64,000 nt of DNA, from contig NZ_JFZG01000024.1 in NCBI RefSeq assembly GCF_000607165.1, positions 744,001 through 808,000 of the forward strand, in the 5' to 3' direction. Numbering within the stretch: the first letter of the stretch is position 1; every line of letters starts with the position of its first letter. Origin of the DNA: Ralstonia pickettii (GTDB lineage: Bacteria > Pseudomonadota > Gammaproteobacteria > Burkholderiales > Burkholderiaceae). Positions 23,871-33,381 of this stretch are shown piece after piece. A model generated the notes under the pieces. It was not told the origin of the DNA. It saw nothing but the letters and a program-made list of their open reading frames with translations, and searched no databases. Made by a program: the position numbers and the translations under genes.

Positions 23871-25087
23871 CGCACCAGCCGCACCGCGGGCGATTGCAGG
23901 ATGCACAGCAACTGCAGCGCAAAGCCCGCCACCGCCATCAGCAGGCACGCCCCCGCACCAGCGTGTGCGGCGAGCCACGCGGCCATTGCCGCGCCGATTG
24001 GCCGAGCGCCATATGACATCACATTCACTGCAGATACGCGCGCCAGCAGCGTGGGCGGCGTCACCGTCTGCCGCAGCGTGGTGGTGCTGACCACCCACAG
24101 AATCGGCCCACAACCCAGCAGAAAGAAGCCCGCTTGTGCCAGTGCCGGCCACGGCTGCCAGAGCGTGGCCGCAAGCAGCACACCGCCCGTCAGTCCACAC
24201 ACGGGGCCAGTCGCCACCACATGGCCGAAGCGCCAGCGCGCCAGAATGCGGGCGGCCAGCAGCGCGCCGATCACCATGCCCGCGCCGTACATGCCGAGCG
24301 TCAGCCCAATCGCTTGTGCAGAGAGGTTCAACCGATGCGCCGCATATGGAACGAAGATGGCAATCACCATGAAGAACGCCATGGTGAAGACGAACTGCGT
24401 GATGAACACCGGCCGCAGCAGCGGATGGTGAAACACGAAGCGCGCGCCCTCGGCTATGTCCCGCAGCGGGTGCGCCGCGTGCCGCGCCACTGACTCCGGG
24501 GCGGCCACGCCGGCCAGCAGTGCCGCAGCCATGGCGGACAACGCCGCCGCCAGCGCGAACGCCGCCATCGAGCCTGTCCAGCCGACCAACGCACCGCCGA
24601 TGGCCGGCCCGCAAGCAAATGCAATCGTGCGCGCTAGCTCGATTCGGCCGTTGGCGCGCGCAAGCATCGCTGCCGGTACGAGCGAGGGCACCAGCGCAGG
24701 CGCCGCCACGCTGAACACCACCGTGCCGCACACAGCAACAAAGCCCAGCACACCCAGCGCAGCCAGGTTCAAGCGTCCGGCCATCAGCAGACCCGCCACA
24801 GCAAACAAGGCCAGCGCGCGTACCGCCTCCGCGCCGGCCATCAATGCACGCTTGGGCCAACGATCCGCCAGCATGCCGACGGGAATGGCAAACAGCACAA
24901 ACGGCAGCGTGAGGGTGACTTGCAGCCAGCTCGCTGTGCTGGCGTCGGCATGCAGGGTGAGCACCGCAACCATTGGCATGGCGGCCAGCGCAATCTGCTC
25001 GGCTGACTGCGCAGCCAGGTTGGAACCCGCCAGCCGATTGAAGCCCGGCGGTAGACGGTCGACAGCAAGATCATGGGAATCGGACAT
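23825..25087 (-). CDS. MFS transporter (exporter type, EntS-like)
   Basis: A 420-residue MFS protein with about twelve helices. The N-terminal PPGFNRLAGSNLAAQSAEQIALAA opening and the loop 2-3 motif GMLADRWPKRALM fit the MFS_3/EntS-like exporter group rather than nutrient importers. Substrate is unknown. GGAG stands before the ATG. The end overlaps the end of the AraC regulator gene by 46 bp in convergent orientation, so the two transcripts are complementary there. It appears to be a single-gene unit, and its link to the BKACE cluster is only positional. Confidence 0.82.
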   Translation of the reverse strand: MSDSHDLAVDRLPPGFNRLAGSNLAAQSAEQIALAAMPMVAVLTLHADASTASWLQVTLTLPFVLFAIPVGMLADRWPKRALMAGAEAVRALALFAVAGLLMAGRLNLAALGVLGFVAVCGTVVFSVAAPALVPSLVPAAMLARANGRIELARTIAFACGPAIGGALVGWTGSMAAFALAAALSAMAAALLAGVAAPESVARHAAHPLRDIAEGARFVFHHPLLRPVFITQFVFTMAFFMVIAIFVPYAAHRLNLSAQAIGLTLGMYGAGMVIGALLAARILARWRFGHVVATGPVCGLTGGVLLAATLWQPWPALAQAGFFLLGCGPILWVVSTTTLRQTVTPPTLLARVSAVNVMSYGARPIGAAMAAWLAAHAGAGACLLMAVAGFALQLLCILQSPAVRLVRQPRADDTSAGLEPA

Positions 25088-25187
25088 CGCACACTCCTGA
25101 AAATGTTCGCTTCAGGGTAGGGACGGCGATGCCTGGATGCGCTCCGCTTCTTGCGGGCGAACTCGGAATTCGGAATTCGGAGCGTGA

Positions 25188-26621
25188 TTACAAGATGGGG
25201 GCGAACAGCTTGGCGACGTGCATGATCACGCGGCGCAGCGGGTGTGCGTGTTCGTATTCGTCACGGCCAACGCGGGCGGCTTCGGCAAAATCGACTTCGA
25301 GCATTTGTGCGACGTCGTTGGCGAAGCGTGGGTCCGCGGTCATGATCATCAGCTCGAAGTTGAGGCGGAACGAACGGTTGTCGAGGTTGGCGCTGCCCAC
25401 GGCTGCGGCCTCGTCGTCGATCAGCACGACCTTCTGGTGCAGGAAGCCCGGCAGGTAGCGATAGATCTTCACGCCCGCGCGGATCGCCTGATACGCATAC
25501 AGCGTAGACGCCAGGAACACCATGCGATGGTCTGGTCGCGAAGGGATCAGGATGCGCACGTCTACCCCGCGCAGCACGGCCAGGCGCAGCGCGGCAAACA
25601 CGGCTTCGTCGGGAATGAAGTATGGCGACGTGATCCACAGCCGCTTGCGCGCCGATTGAATGGCTTCCATGAAAAACAGCGAGCAGGTTTCCTGCTTGTC
25701 TGCCGGGCCGCTGGCGACCACTTGGCAAACCATGTCTTCTTCGGGCCGCAGTTCAGGAACGATCAGTTGCGGCACTTCGTGCGCGGCCCAGTACCAGTCT
25801 TCGGCAAAGGTCAGTTGCAAGTCCATCACCGCGGCACCGACGATCTCGATATGCGTGTCGCGCCACGGGGCAAGCGGCGGTTTTTCGCCCATGTATTCGT
25901 TGCCGACGTTGTGACCGCCAACGTAAGCACGGTCTCCGTCCACCACGACGAGCTTGCGATGGTTGCGGAAGTTGAGCTGGAAGCGGTTGACGAACCCGGC
26001 ATGCGTGGAGAACGGCTTGGCCAGCACGCCGCCTTCAATCAGACGCTGCACATAGCGGCGCGGCAGCGCGTGGCAGCCGATGCTGTCGAAGAGAAAGTAC
26101 ACACGCACCCCGGCCCGCGCGCGGTCGAGCAGCAGTTCGGCCAGTCGGCGGCCGAGCGTGTCGTCGTGCACGATGAAGAACTGCACGATCAGCACGCGCC
26201 GCGCCTGGGCAATCGCCGCAAAGATGGCATCGAAGGTTTCCGCGCCGTTGACGAGCAGCCGCACGCGATTCCGGGCCAGACACGGTGTGCCGGTCAGGCG
26301 CGGCAAGGCCTGCATGCAGGTGTGCTGCGGCGCGACCACGCTGGATTCATGGTCGCGCAGACGGCGCCAGTCGTCAGACAGGGTGATTTCGCGCAGACGC
26401 GCGTTGTGAAAGCGGCGCGCGTCCACGTAGCCGGCAAAGGTGCTTCGCCCGAAGATTAGATAGGGGATCAGCGTGAACTCCGGCAGCGTGACCAGCGAGA
26501 TGGCCCACGCGATGGCACCCTGCGACGTGCGCACGGTCAACACGGCATGCATGGCCGCGAGGACGCCCACGCAATGCACAACAAAGAGGAAGGCGGCAAA
26601 TGCCGTGGTGTTGGTCAGCAT
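25188..26621 (-). CDS. cls: Cardiolipin synthase (ClsA type)
   Basis: A 477-residue membrane phospholipase-D-family enzyme that joins two phosphatidylglycerols to cardiolipin and glycerol. Two N-terminal membrane helices (about residues 5-30 and 36-58) are followed by two PLD domains. The HKD catalytic motifs are His221-Lys223-Asp228 (HRKLVVVD) and His395-Lys397-Asp402 (HQKVVLID). Length equals that of ClsA proteins. The start at 26621 was chosen because it gives the normal N-terminal helix pair; the frame is open far upstream on the antisense of the neighbour. It is divergent from a second PLD-family gene. Confidence 0.92.
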   Translation of the reverse strand: MLTNTTAFAAFLFVVHCVGVLAAMHAVLTVRTSQGAIAWAISLVTLPEFTLIPYLIFGRSTFAGYVDARRFHNARLREITLSDDWRRLRDHESSVVAPQHTCMQALPRLTGTPCLARNRVRLLVNGAETFDAIFAAIAQARRVLIVQFFIVHDDTLGRRLAELLLDRARAGVRVYFLFDSIGCHALPRRYVQRLIEGGVLAKPFSTHAGFVNRFQLNFRNHRKLVVVDGDRAYVGGHNVGNEYMGEKPPLAPWRDTHIEIVGAAVMDLQLTFAEDWYWAAHEVPQLIVPELRPEEDMVCQVVASGPADKQETCSLFFMEAIQSARKRLWITSPYFIPDEAVFAALRLAVLRGVDVRILIPSRPDHRMVFLASTLYAYQAIRAGVKIYRYLPGFLHQKVVLIDDEAAAVGSANLDNRSFRLNFELMIMTADPRFANDVAQMLEVDFAEAARVGRDEYEHAHPLRRVIMHVAKLFAPIL

Positions 26622-26810
26622 GGAAAGCAGCGGGGGAAAAAGCGCACCGTTGCGCCATTTTGACACGCCCCACGTGGCGTCGGACAAACACGGATACTGC
26701 CCCGGCTGACATCTCGCGTAGTCTGGCCGTGGCGTCTGTTCAGGCACGCCGCATGCTGGTGTGAAGTAGACGTCCTCTCGACCTGTGCCGTACCCAACAC
26801 GACATCGAAC

Positions 26811-28538
26811 ATGCAAGGGCACCCGAGGAACCTCCCGATCGCGTATCTGCGCGCCTGGTTTGCCTGGCTGGTCATCGCACTGCTGACGGGCTGCGCAAGC
26901 CTGCCAGATCACGTCGATCGCCCCGTGACGACGGCGCTGCCCAATGCCGAATCGGCCTCTTCGCTGGGGCGCCTGGTGCAGACGAATGCGCCGTCGGCCG
27001 ATGTGTCCGGCTTCCGGCTGATCCCGTCGGGCGAAGAAGCCTACGCCACGTTGCTCACGCTGGCCGACCGGGCCGAGCGTACGCTGGATTTGCAGTACTT
27101 CATCATTGCGAGCGACAACAGCGTGCGCGAACTGATGCGCCATGTGCGGGCCGCTGCCGACCGTGGCGTACGCGTGCGCATGCTGGTCGACGATCTGCAC
27201 AGCGATGGGCGCGATCTGGCATTTCTGAAATTTTCGTCGCACAAGAACATCGACGTGCGGCTGTTCAACCCGTTTCCGGGCGGGCGGATGTCGAACGTCA
27301 CACGGTACCTGAGCGGTGCCGCTGAGTTCCGCCGCGTCAATCGGCGCATGCACAACAAGGCCTTCATTGCCGACAACGCACTGGCCGTGACAGGTGGGCG
27401 CAATCTGGGCGCCGAGTATTTCACGCAGAACCAGACCACCAACTTCGTCGATCTTGACGTGCTGGCTGCCGGGCCGGCGGTGCGTCAGTTGTCGTCGGCG
27501 TTCGATGCGTACTGGAACAGCGAATTTGCCTATCCGGTGCAGGCGCTGGCGCCCGAGCCGAGCATGGCGCATCCGCCCGAGCCGAAAGAGGGCAACTATC
27601 CGCCGCCGGTGACGATGCCACACCGGCCGGAAGGGCCGCCGCAGCATATCGATGTGCCGACCCGGCCGATCAACATGGGCTCCGATTCCGCCAAGCCGGC
27701 ATCCGACCAGACGATTTCGCAGCTCGAGCAGCGCCGTAACCAGACTGATCTGGCCAGCCCAGCGCCGGAGCAGCCTTTGCCGCTCAAGCCCGCACCGCGC
27801 GACTGGTTCCTGGCTGACCAGATCGCCCGTGGCCGCCTGCGCCTGGAGTGGGCGCAGGCACAGGTGATCGTCGACCGTCCGGCCAAGGTGTCGGGTGATG
27901 AGGTGGAACCTGGCGGCGAGCGCCTCGCCCAGACGCTTCTGCGTCTGATTGACGAGGCCAAGCGCGAGGTGGTGCTGATCTCGCCGTACTTCGTGCCGGG
28001 CAAGCGCGGGGTCGAGGTGGCTAGGCACTTGCAGGATCGGGGCGTGCGGCTGCGTGTGCTGACCAACTCGCTGGCAGCGACCGACGCACCCATCGTGCAT
28101 GTGGGTTATGCGAAATATCGTGGCGCGCTGATCGACGATGGTGTTGAACTGTACGAGCTGCGCCCGACGCTGGGCGATCGCCCGAAGATGTTCGGCACGT
28201 TCCGTTCGTCGCAGGCAAGCCTGCACGTGAAATCGATCGTGGTGGACCGCAGCACGCTGTTTGTCGGCTCGATGAACATCGACCCGCGCTCCATCGGGCT
28301 GAATACCGAAACGGGGTTGATCATCCGCAGCCCGGTGCTGTCGGATGCGGTAGCCAAGCTGTTTGACGATTCGGTGCGCGACAGCGCCTACCGGGTGACC
28401 AAGGACGACGGCCACTTGCGCTGGACCACGCATGAGAATGGCAAGGAGGTCGTCGTCGATCAGGAGCCGGAAGTGGGCCTTGGCCGCCGGACGTGGATTC
28501 AGATGCTGGCGCCGTTTACCCCGGAAGAGCTGCTGTAG
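26811..28538 (+). CDS. PLD-family lipoprotein, cardiolipin synthase C-like
   Basis: A 575-residue protein with two PLD catalytic motifs: HNKAFIAD (His181, Lys183, Asp188) and a second HVKSIVVD near the C-terminal third. The overall plan is that of E. coli ClsC (YmdC), which uses phosphatidylethanolamine plus phosphatidylglycerol. A signal sequence ends in lipobox LTGC (Cys28), so it is probably a lipoprotein. Between the two domains lies a Pro-rich insert (about 243-325, with PEPSMAHPPEPKEG and further Pro runs) that makes it longer than ClsC. It is divergent from cls with 189 bp between. Activity is inferred; no partner corresponding to YmdB is nearby. Confidence 0.85.
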   Translation: MQGHPRNLPIAYLRAWFAWLVIALLTGCASLPDHVDRPVTTALPNAESASSLGRLVQTNAPSADVSGFRLIPSGEEAYATLLTLADRAERTLDLQYFIIASDNSVRELMRHVRAAADRGVRVRMLVDDLHSDGRDLAFLKFSSHKNIDVRLFNPFPGGRMSNVTRYLSGAAEFRRVNRRMHNKAFIADNALAVTGGRNLGAEYFTQNQTTNFVDLDVLAAGPAVRQLSSAFDAYWNSEFAYPVQALAPEPSMAHPPEPKEGNYPPPVTMPHRPEGPPQHIDVPTRPINMGSDSAKPASDQTISQLEQRRNQTDLASPAPEQPLPLKPAPRDWFLADQIARGRLRLEWAQAQVIVDRPAKVSGDEVEPGGERLAQTLLRLIDEAKREVVLISPYFVPGKRGVEVARHLQDRGVRLRVLTNSLAATDAPIVHVGYAKYRGALIDDGVELYELRPTLGDRPKMFGTFRSSQASLHVKSIVVDRSTLFVGSMNIDPRSIGLNTETGLIIRSPVLSDAVAKLFDDSVRDSAYRVTKDDGHLRWTTHENGKEVVVDQEPEVGLGRRTWIQMLAPFTPEELL

Positions 28539-28550
28539 CGGCCCAAAAGA

Positions 28551-28577
28551 AAAACGCCGCGAACAGCGGCGTTTTTT
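28551..28577. terminator. Bidirectional terminator between the PLD lipoprotein and entericidin genes
   Basis: AACGCCGC (28553-28560), loop GAACA, GCGGCGTT (28566-28573), with six T in total at 28572-28577. The A-rich left side makes it work on the other strand too. Confidence 0.9.
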
Positions 28578-28613
28578 CAACTCAGGCCAGGGACTCTCCG
28601 GGCCTTCGCTTCA

Positions 28614-28754
28614 TTACATCTTCTGCTTGGTGTTGTCAGCGGCGTTTTCCAGCTTCTGACCACCCGTCTGAATGTCCTTGCCCATGCCTGCCATCGTGTT
28701 GCAGCCCGCCAGAACGACGCAGCCCAGGGCCAGCAGTGCAATCAGTTTCTTCAT
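28614..28754 (-). CDS. ecnB: Entericidin A/B family small lipoprotein
   Basis: A 46-residue lipoprotein: signal MKKLIALLALGCVVLAGC with lipobox Leu-Ala-Gly-Cys, then the entericidin core MAGMGKDIQTGGQKLENAA. In E. coli EcnB is a stationary-phase bacteriolytic lipoprotein paired with antidote EcnA; many beta-proteobacteria carry only a single gene, as here. The start is the ATG at 28754; longer frames upstream are not credible. No antidote gene is next to it. Promoter features were not resolved. Confidence 0.85.
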   Translation of the reverse strand: MKKLIALLALGCVVLAGCNTMAGMGKDIQTGGQKLENAADNTKQKM

Positions 28755-29043
28755 CTCGATCCCCTTGTGAGCCGTGCGGTGTCCCGCACGATGTTCGCGT
28801 GATTGCCACCACGACGGTGGCGCAACCCGCATTTTAGTGCCACCCCGCGCACGTGGGGTGCGCCGGTCGTATCTTTTTTACCTTCTTGCATATCACTTGC
28901 GGCGCATTCCGGACATTCGTGGTGATGCCCTCTATTTCCGCTGTCCCTTGCCGTTAGCACCATTGGGAGTGAACAGGGTGCCCGAAGAGGGGCGCGGGAA
29001 GACGATCTCGGCGCACACGGCCCAACCATGCAGGGGAAAACAT

Positions 29044-30612
29044 ATGTGGAAATGGATGGATACGAGCATTCGCACGCGGCTGACGTTTCTGGTCGCGGTA
29101 TTTGCAGTGATGATTGCCGTGGTGGGCTTCGCGGGTATCACCACCGGCCGGGCGACCAATGACGATTTGCGGGCGGTGTATCTGGAAGATGCCAAGGGCC
29201 TGGATCTGCTGGCCAAAGACACCATCAACCTGCTGTGGGCGCGCATCCACCTGACCAATTTCGATGCGGTCTCCACGCCTGAAGAACTCAAGAAACTGCT
29301 GTCCGATGCGCACACCATGGTCAACTCGGCCAACGATGCCTGGGCCCAGTTCATGAAGCTGCCGATTCCCGATGCGGACCGCGCCCAGTTGCAAGCCGCC
29401 GACGCGGCACGCACCAAGTTCGTCAAGACGGCGCTGGAGCCGGCCATTGCCGCACTGGAACACAGCGACCTCACTACGTACCGCGAACTGAACACGAACC
29501 TGGTGCCGAAGCTGTTCGTCGATTACGACTCGGCGCTCGGGCCCCTGGTCGGGGCGCGCTTCAAGTACGGCCAGCAACGCTTTGACCATTCCCAGTCGCG
29601 CTATGCGATGAGCATCTGGATCTCGGGTGGCTTGCTGGCCGCCGCGCTGGTGTTGTCGGTGGTGGCGCGCGGCGTGCTTGGCCGCACGGTGGTGCGTCCG
29701 CTGGAGCGCGCCATTCAGGTGTTCGAGCGCATGGCATCGGGCGACCTCGCCACGCGTATGGAAGGCCAGACAGCCGCGGGCCGCCGCGATGAAACCGCAC
29801 GCCTGATGCACGCGGTGTCGTCCATGCAAACGAGCCTGCAGCAGATCATCGGCCAGGTGCGCACTGGCTCCGATTCCATCGCCAGCGCTACCAAGCAGAT
29901 TGCCGCCGGCAATGCCGACCTCTCGCAACGCACGGAGCAACAGGCCTCGTCGCTGGAGGAAACCGCGTCGAGCATGGAAGAGCTGACGAGCATCGTGAAG
30001 CAGAATGCCGATAACGCGCGTCAGGCGAGCACGCTGGCCGTCAGTGCGTCGGATATCGCGGTCAAGGGAGGGGAAGTCGTGGGCCGCGTGGTGGACACGA
30101 TGGCCGGCATCAATGAAAGCAGCCGAAAGATTGCCGACATCATCGGCGTGATCGAAGGCATTGCGTTCCAGACCAACATCCTGGCGTTGAATGCTGCGGT
30201 GGAAGCCGCACGCGCCGGCGAGCAGGGCCGTGGCTTTGCCGTCGTTGCCGGAGAGGTGCGCAGCCTTGCACAGCGCAGCGCCACGGCCGCCAAAGAGATC
30301 AAGGAGCTGATTGGCGATTCGGTGGGCCGTGTGCAGAACGGTACGACCCTCGTGGCCGAAGCTGGCACGGTGATCGACGAGGTGGTGGTGGCCGTGCGCC
30401 GCGTGACGGACATCATGGGCGAGATCAGCGCGGCGTCGGAAGAACAGAGCAGCGGCATCGAACAGGTCAACCAGGCCGTCACGCAGATGGACCAGGTGAC
30501 GCAGCAGAATGCAGCGCTGGTCGAACAGGCTGCGGCTGCGGCGGAATCGCTGGAAGAACAGGCCGAGGCGCTGCGCAGCGCAGTGGCGGTCTTTCGCGTC
30601 GAGCACGCATAA
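29044..30612 (+). CDS. Methyl-accepting chemotaxis protein with periplasmic four-helix-type domain
   Basis: A 522-residue chemoreceptor of Tar-like layout. A membrane helix (about 11-33, [19 protein letters not shown]) is followed by a helical periplasmic domain (about 34-195), a second helix (about 196-218) and a HAMP domain starting at [18 protein letters not shown]. The signalling coiled coil carries the tip [20 protein letters not shown]. The Q/E-rich methylation helices are present; no CheR pentapeptide is seen at the end (FRVEHA). AGGGGAAAA precedes the ATG. A weak sigma-28-like -10 (GCCGTTAG, 28950-28957) lies upstream. The ligand is unknown. Confidence 0.9.
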   Translation: MWKWMDTSIRTRLTFLVAVFAVMIAVVGFAGITTGRATNDDLRAVYLEDAKGLDLLAKDTINLLWARIHLTNFDAVSTPEELKKLLSDAHTMVNSANDAWAQFMKLPIPDADRAQLQAADAARTKFVKTALEPAIAALEHSDLTTYRELNTNLVPKLFVDYDSALGPLVGARFKYGQQRFDHSQSRYAMSIWISGGLLAAALVLSVVARGVLGRTVVRPLERAIQVFERMASGDLATRMEGQTAAGRRDETARLMHAVSSMQTSLQQIIGQVRTGSDSIASATKQIAAGNADLSQRTEQQASSLEETASSMEELTSIVKQNADNARQASTLAVSASDIAVKGGEVVGRVVDTMAGINESSRKIADIIGVIEGIAFQTNILALNAAVEAARAGEQGRGFAVVAGEVRSLAQRSATAAKEIKELIGDSVGRVQNGTTLVAEAGTVIDEVVVAVRRVTDIMGEISAASEEQSSGIEQVNQAVTQMDQVTQQNAALVEQAAAAAESLEEQAEALRSAVAVFRVEHA

Positions 30613-30635
30613 GCAGCACGCGCGCCAGCGCCGAT

Positions 30636-30672
30636 GCCCTTCCGCCGTGCAGGCGGAAGGGCGTTTTCTTTT
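30636..30672 (+). terminator. Terminator after the chemoreceptor gene
   Basis: GCCCTTCCGCC (30636-30646) pairs with GGCGGAAGGGC (30652-30662), then GTTTTCTTTT. It touches the 3' end of the convergent GGDEF-EAL gene. Confidence 0.9.
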
Positions 30673-32086
30673 ACGGCATCAGATCGCGTGCGCGCTCGGC
30701 AATCACGTCTTGTGTGTCGTCGATCCAGCGGGCAGGGAAGGGTTGCGAGAGCAGGTAGCCCTGGATTACGTCGCACCGGCAGGCACGCAACGCATGGAGC
30801 TGCGCGGCGGTTTCCACGCGCGTGGCGGTGACGGGCACCCCCGCGCCATGTGCGGCAGCCACCAGGCGTTGCAGCACCGCGTGATCGCTCGCCTTGGTCA
30901 CTGCGTTGACGATGGCCTGATCGAGCTTGACCTGATCGGGGCGGAACGTTGCCAGGCAATCGAGGCTGTGCGCGGTGGCGCCAAAGTCTTCCACAGCCAC
31001 GCGTGCGCCACAGGCATGCAGGGCTTCCACGGCTTTCTGCGCCGAGCCGTTGGCACGGTGCAGCGTGTGTTCCGATATCTCGAAGACGAGGCGTGCGGTC
31101 GGCACCGCGTGGCGTGCGGCAATGTCGCGCACGGCGTCGCTCAATTGCGGATCGAGTAGCTGCGCAACCGACAAGTTGACAGCTGCATGCACGCCCGGCT
31201 GATGCCGGCTGTTGCGTCCCGCGCGCTGGGATTCTTCGCGTAGCAGCCCGGCCAGCATCTGCGCGGCATTGTCGAGCACCCAGCGGCCCACCTCACGAAT
31301 GTCGCCTGTCTGTTCCAGGATTGGCAGAAAATCGGCCGGTGCAACGACTCCCAGCTCCGGTGAAATCCAGCGCAGCAAAAATTCGTAACCGACGATCCGT
31401 CCGTCGGTCAGGCTCAGTTGCGGCTGCAGGTTCAGGCTGAACTGGCGGCGCGCAAGCGCATGACGCAACTGGGCGGCCAGGCGCGGATGCTCGGCGGCGG
31501 CGTCGTATCCATCGATGGCGGCGGTGTTGCCGCCCGAGATCGGAGGCATGGCCGCCGGGGCATACAGCGCGGGGCTTTGTTCGGCACCGTGCGGGACCCC
31601 GTAGAGCGCCCGGTCGGCCTGTTCAATCAGCCGCGCTGCATCCGAAGGCATGGTCTCAAAAAGCGTCATGCCGATGCTGCATGAGCAGACCAGCTCGTAA
31701 CCATGCGTGATGAAAGGTCGCGTAAGCGCCGCGGAAATCCGCCGCGCGAGATCGTGCACATCCTGTGCCGAGACAAAGTCTGCGCAGGCAACGGCAAAGG
31801 TCTCGGGGCCGACGCGCCCGACGATGGGTGCGATGCCATCCGCAGGTGGCACGCTCAGCGCTTCAAGCCGCGATGCACATTCGACGATGACCTCTCGCGC
31901 GGCCAGCGGCCCGAGCGTGTTGGTGGCCTCGGCAAAATGGTCGAAGCCGATCAGCAGCAGTGCGCCGATTGCATCCTGGCGTGCGGGTTGCGGCATGGCA
32001 GCCAGCAGCTGGACGAATCGTTCGCGGTCCGGCAATCCGGAGATTGGGTCCAGACTCGATGGCGCGGCAGACCTTGCGCGGCTCAT
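30671..32086 (-). CDS. Degenerate GGDEF-EAL domain protein
   Basis: A 471-residue cytoplasmic protein with an N-terminal GGDEF-like domain (about 15-170) and a C-terminal EAL domain (about 210-460), without an obvious sensor domain. The GGDEF box is replaced by VGPETF, so cyclase activity is not expected. In EAL, the signature is YEFLLRW, the first Asp of DDFG is Glu (VEDFGATAHSL) and loop 6 is altered, while NLS, the Glu of EISE, Lys of KLDQ and QGY are kept. Losing an Asp that binds metal suggests weak or no phosphodiesterase activity. It may bind c-di-GMP or a partner. A YcgR/PilZ gene lies upstream on the same strand. Confidence 0.85.
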   Translation of the reverse strand: MSRARSAAPSSLDPISGLPDRERFVQLLAAMPQPARQDAIGALLLIGFDHFAEATNTLGPLAAREVIVECASRLEALSVPPADGIAPIVGRVGPETFAVACADFVSAQDVHDLARRISAALTRPFITHGYELVCSCSIGMTLFETMPSDAARLIEQADRALYGVPHGAEQSPALYAPAAMPPISGGNTAAIDGYDAAAEHPRLAAQLRHALARRQFSLNLQPQLSLTDGRIVGYEFLLRWISPELGVVAPADFLPILEQTGDIREVGRWVLDNAAQMLAGLLREESQRAGRNSRHQPGVHAAVNLSVAQLLDPQLSDAVRDIAARHAVPTARLVFEISEHTLHRANGSAQKAVEALHACGARVAVEDFGATAHSLDCLATFRPDQVKLDQAIVNAVTKASDHAVLQRLVAAAHGAGVPVTATRVETAAQLHALRACRCDVIQGYLLSQPFPARWIDDTQDVIAERARDLMP

Positions 32087-32309
32087 AAATGGGGATCGTC
32101 CTGCAAATGCCTTTAAAACGGAAATGCCTGCACTTGATGTGCTGTCAATTGTATAGCTTTGTCACAAGCATGCCTGCGGCATCATAAGCTGAAAACCGGC
32201 CATGGTGGCCGATTTGCGGCGTTTTTTGCGTGATTTCGGCAGATGTTTTTAACCTTTAGCGGCAGTTAATTCTGAGCAAAGCGGGGCGAATATCAGTTCT
32301 GCCTGCACG

Positions 32310-33215
32310 CTACACCATGCGCTGGCCGCCCCAAAGTAACTGTTCATAGATAAAGCATTGCAGCAGCATTTTTTGGGCCGCGACCAGCTCTACGAATTCC
32401 ACGCCGTATTGATAGACGTTGGGCAGGTCGGCCGGTTTCTCACTGCGAACGAGGGCGGCTGCCACCAGTTCGGAGTGATAGTCGCGCGTTTTCACCCGGA
32501 AGCGCAGACGCGCCGGCGCGCCGCTCACCTCCAGCCGATGCACGGAGCGGAACGACGCGCCTGTCGTGCTGATGTCGGAGATATGGATCATGCGCGGCGG
32601 GTCGCCGCTCACCAGCATCTTGCCGACCACGTTGGCGCGCACGCGCAGCGATTTGCGCAACATGCGGTTCTTGATCCGCCGCGGCGGCGACAACACGACG
32701 TATTCGAACGGAATGCGGCACACCGCCATCACCGTGCATTCAAAGCTGGCAATGCCCTCGCCCGAGAAGGCGTGGACTTCCACCAGTTCGTCCTTGACCG
32801 GCATGACCGAGCGGCCGCTGTCGGTGGGCATGGTGATGAGCAGATGGCGCTGCGGGCTGTAGCCCATCACGCGCGCGGCGCCCTTGGTCTGGCCGGCGCC
32901 TGCGGTCAGTCGCACGGTCAGCATGCCACCGGGGCGCAGGCCCAGCAGCTCCATGGCGATCGTGCGTTCACCGTCAGGATCGTCGCCCATGTCGGGGAAC
33001 ATCGTGTTCGGGAACTGCGTATTTGCAAACGCTGGCGCAGGCGCGGGCGTGCCGTCCGCCATACGATGCGGGCGGTGCAGCGTGCACAGCAGGTCGATCT
33101 CCTCCGGGGAGTGGATGACGTCGCCCTTCGGGACGAGCAACTGCCCGTCGGCGTCAAGCATCGGCCACGGCAGGGGGATCGCAAGCGGAATGTCGAGAGG
33201 TTGAAGTTCGAGCAT
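32310..33215 (-). CDS. YcgR-like flagellar brake / PilZ domain c-di-GMP receptor
   Basis: A 301-residue protein with a YcgR-like N-terminal region (about 75-175, including RVMGYSPQRHLLITMP) and a C-terminal PilZ domain (about 185-295). The PilZ binding motifs are visible as RKSLR (RxxxR) and DISTTG (D/NxSxxG), so c-di-GMP binding is likely. Family members slow flagella or adjust motility on c-di-GMP rise. It lies 223 bp upstream of the degenerate GGDEF-EAL gene on the same strand, and chemoreceptor genes are in the window. Start chosen at ATG 33215 by length; no strong ribosome site is visible. Confidence 0.85.
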   Translation of the reverse strand: MLELQPLDIPLAIPLPWPMLDADGQLLVPKGDVIHSPEEIDLLCTLHRPHRMADGTPAPAPAFANTQFPNTMFPDMGDDPDGERTIAMELLGLRPGGMLTVRLTAGAGQTKGAARVMGYSPQRHLLITMPTDSGRSVMPVKDELVEVHAFSGEGIASFECTVMAVCRIPFEYVVLSPPRRIKNRMLRKSLRVRANVVGKMLVSGDPPRMIHISDISTTGASFRSVHRLEVSGAPARLRFRVKTRDYHSELVAAALVRSEKPADLPNVYQYGVEFVELVAAQKMLLQCFIYEQLLWGGQRMV

Positions 33216-33381
33216 GGCAATGGGGAGCCAACAACTGCGCAGGGCCCCACGTTTCTATACGGCCAAATGTTGCACAACTTTAAGCGCACTTATTGTGCGG
33301 GGTCGGTGGCACGCGAGTTGCGGCCCGAGAACCATGGTCGAGCACAATGTCGGTTCCAAAGTAGATGGGGTGAGTGTGCGC

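Noticed and set aside
25164..25180. Short CGGAATT duplication next to cls
   Set aside because: Two copies only, with no function apparent; likely random.
25188..28580. Open minus-strand frame continuing upstream of cls across the PLD lipoprotein gene
   Set aside because: The cardiolipin synthase part begins with a normal N-terminal helix pair at 26621; the rest is antisense to a clear gene.
32197..32211. CGGCCA/TGGCCG hairpin upstream of the GGDEF-EAL gene as a terminator
   Set aside because: No T run follows directly and no gene ends there on the plus strand; it might be a chance palindrome.
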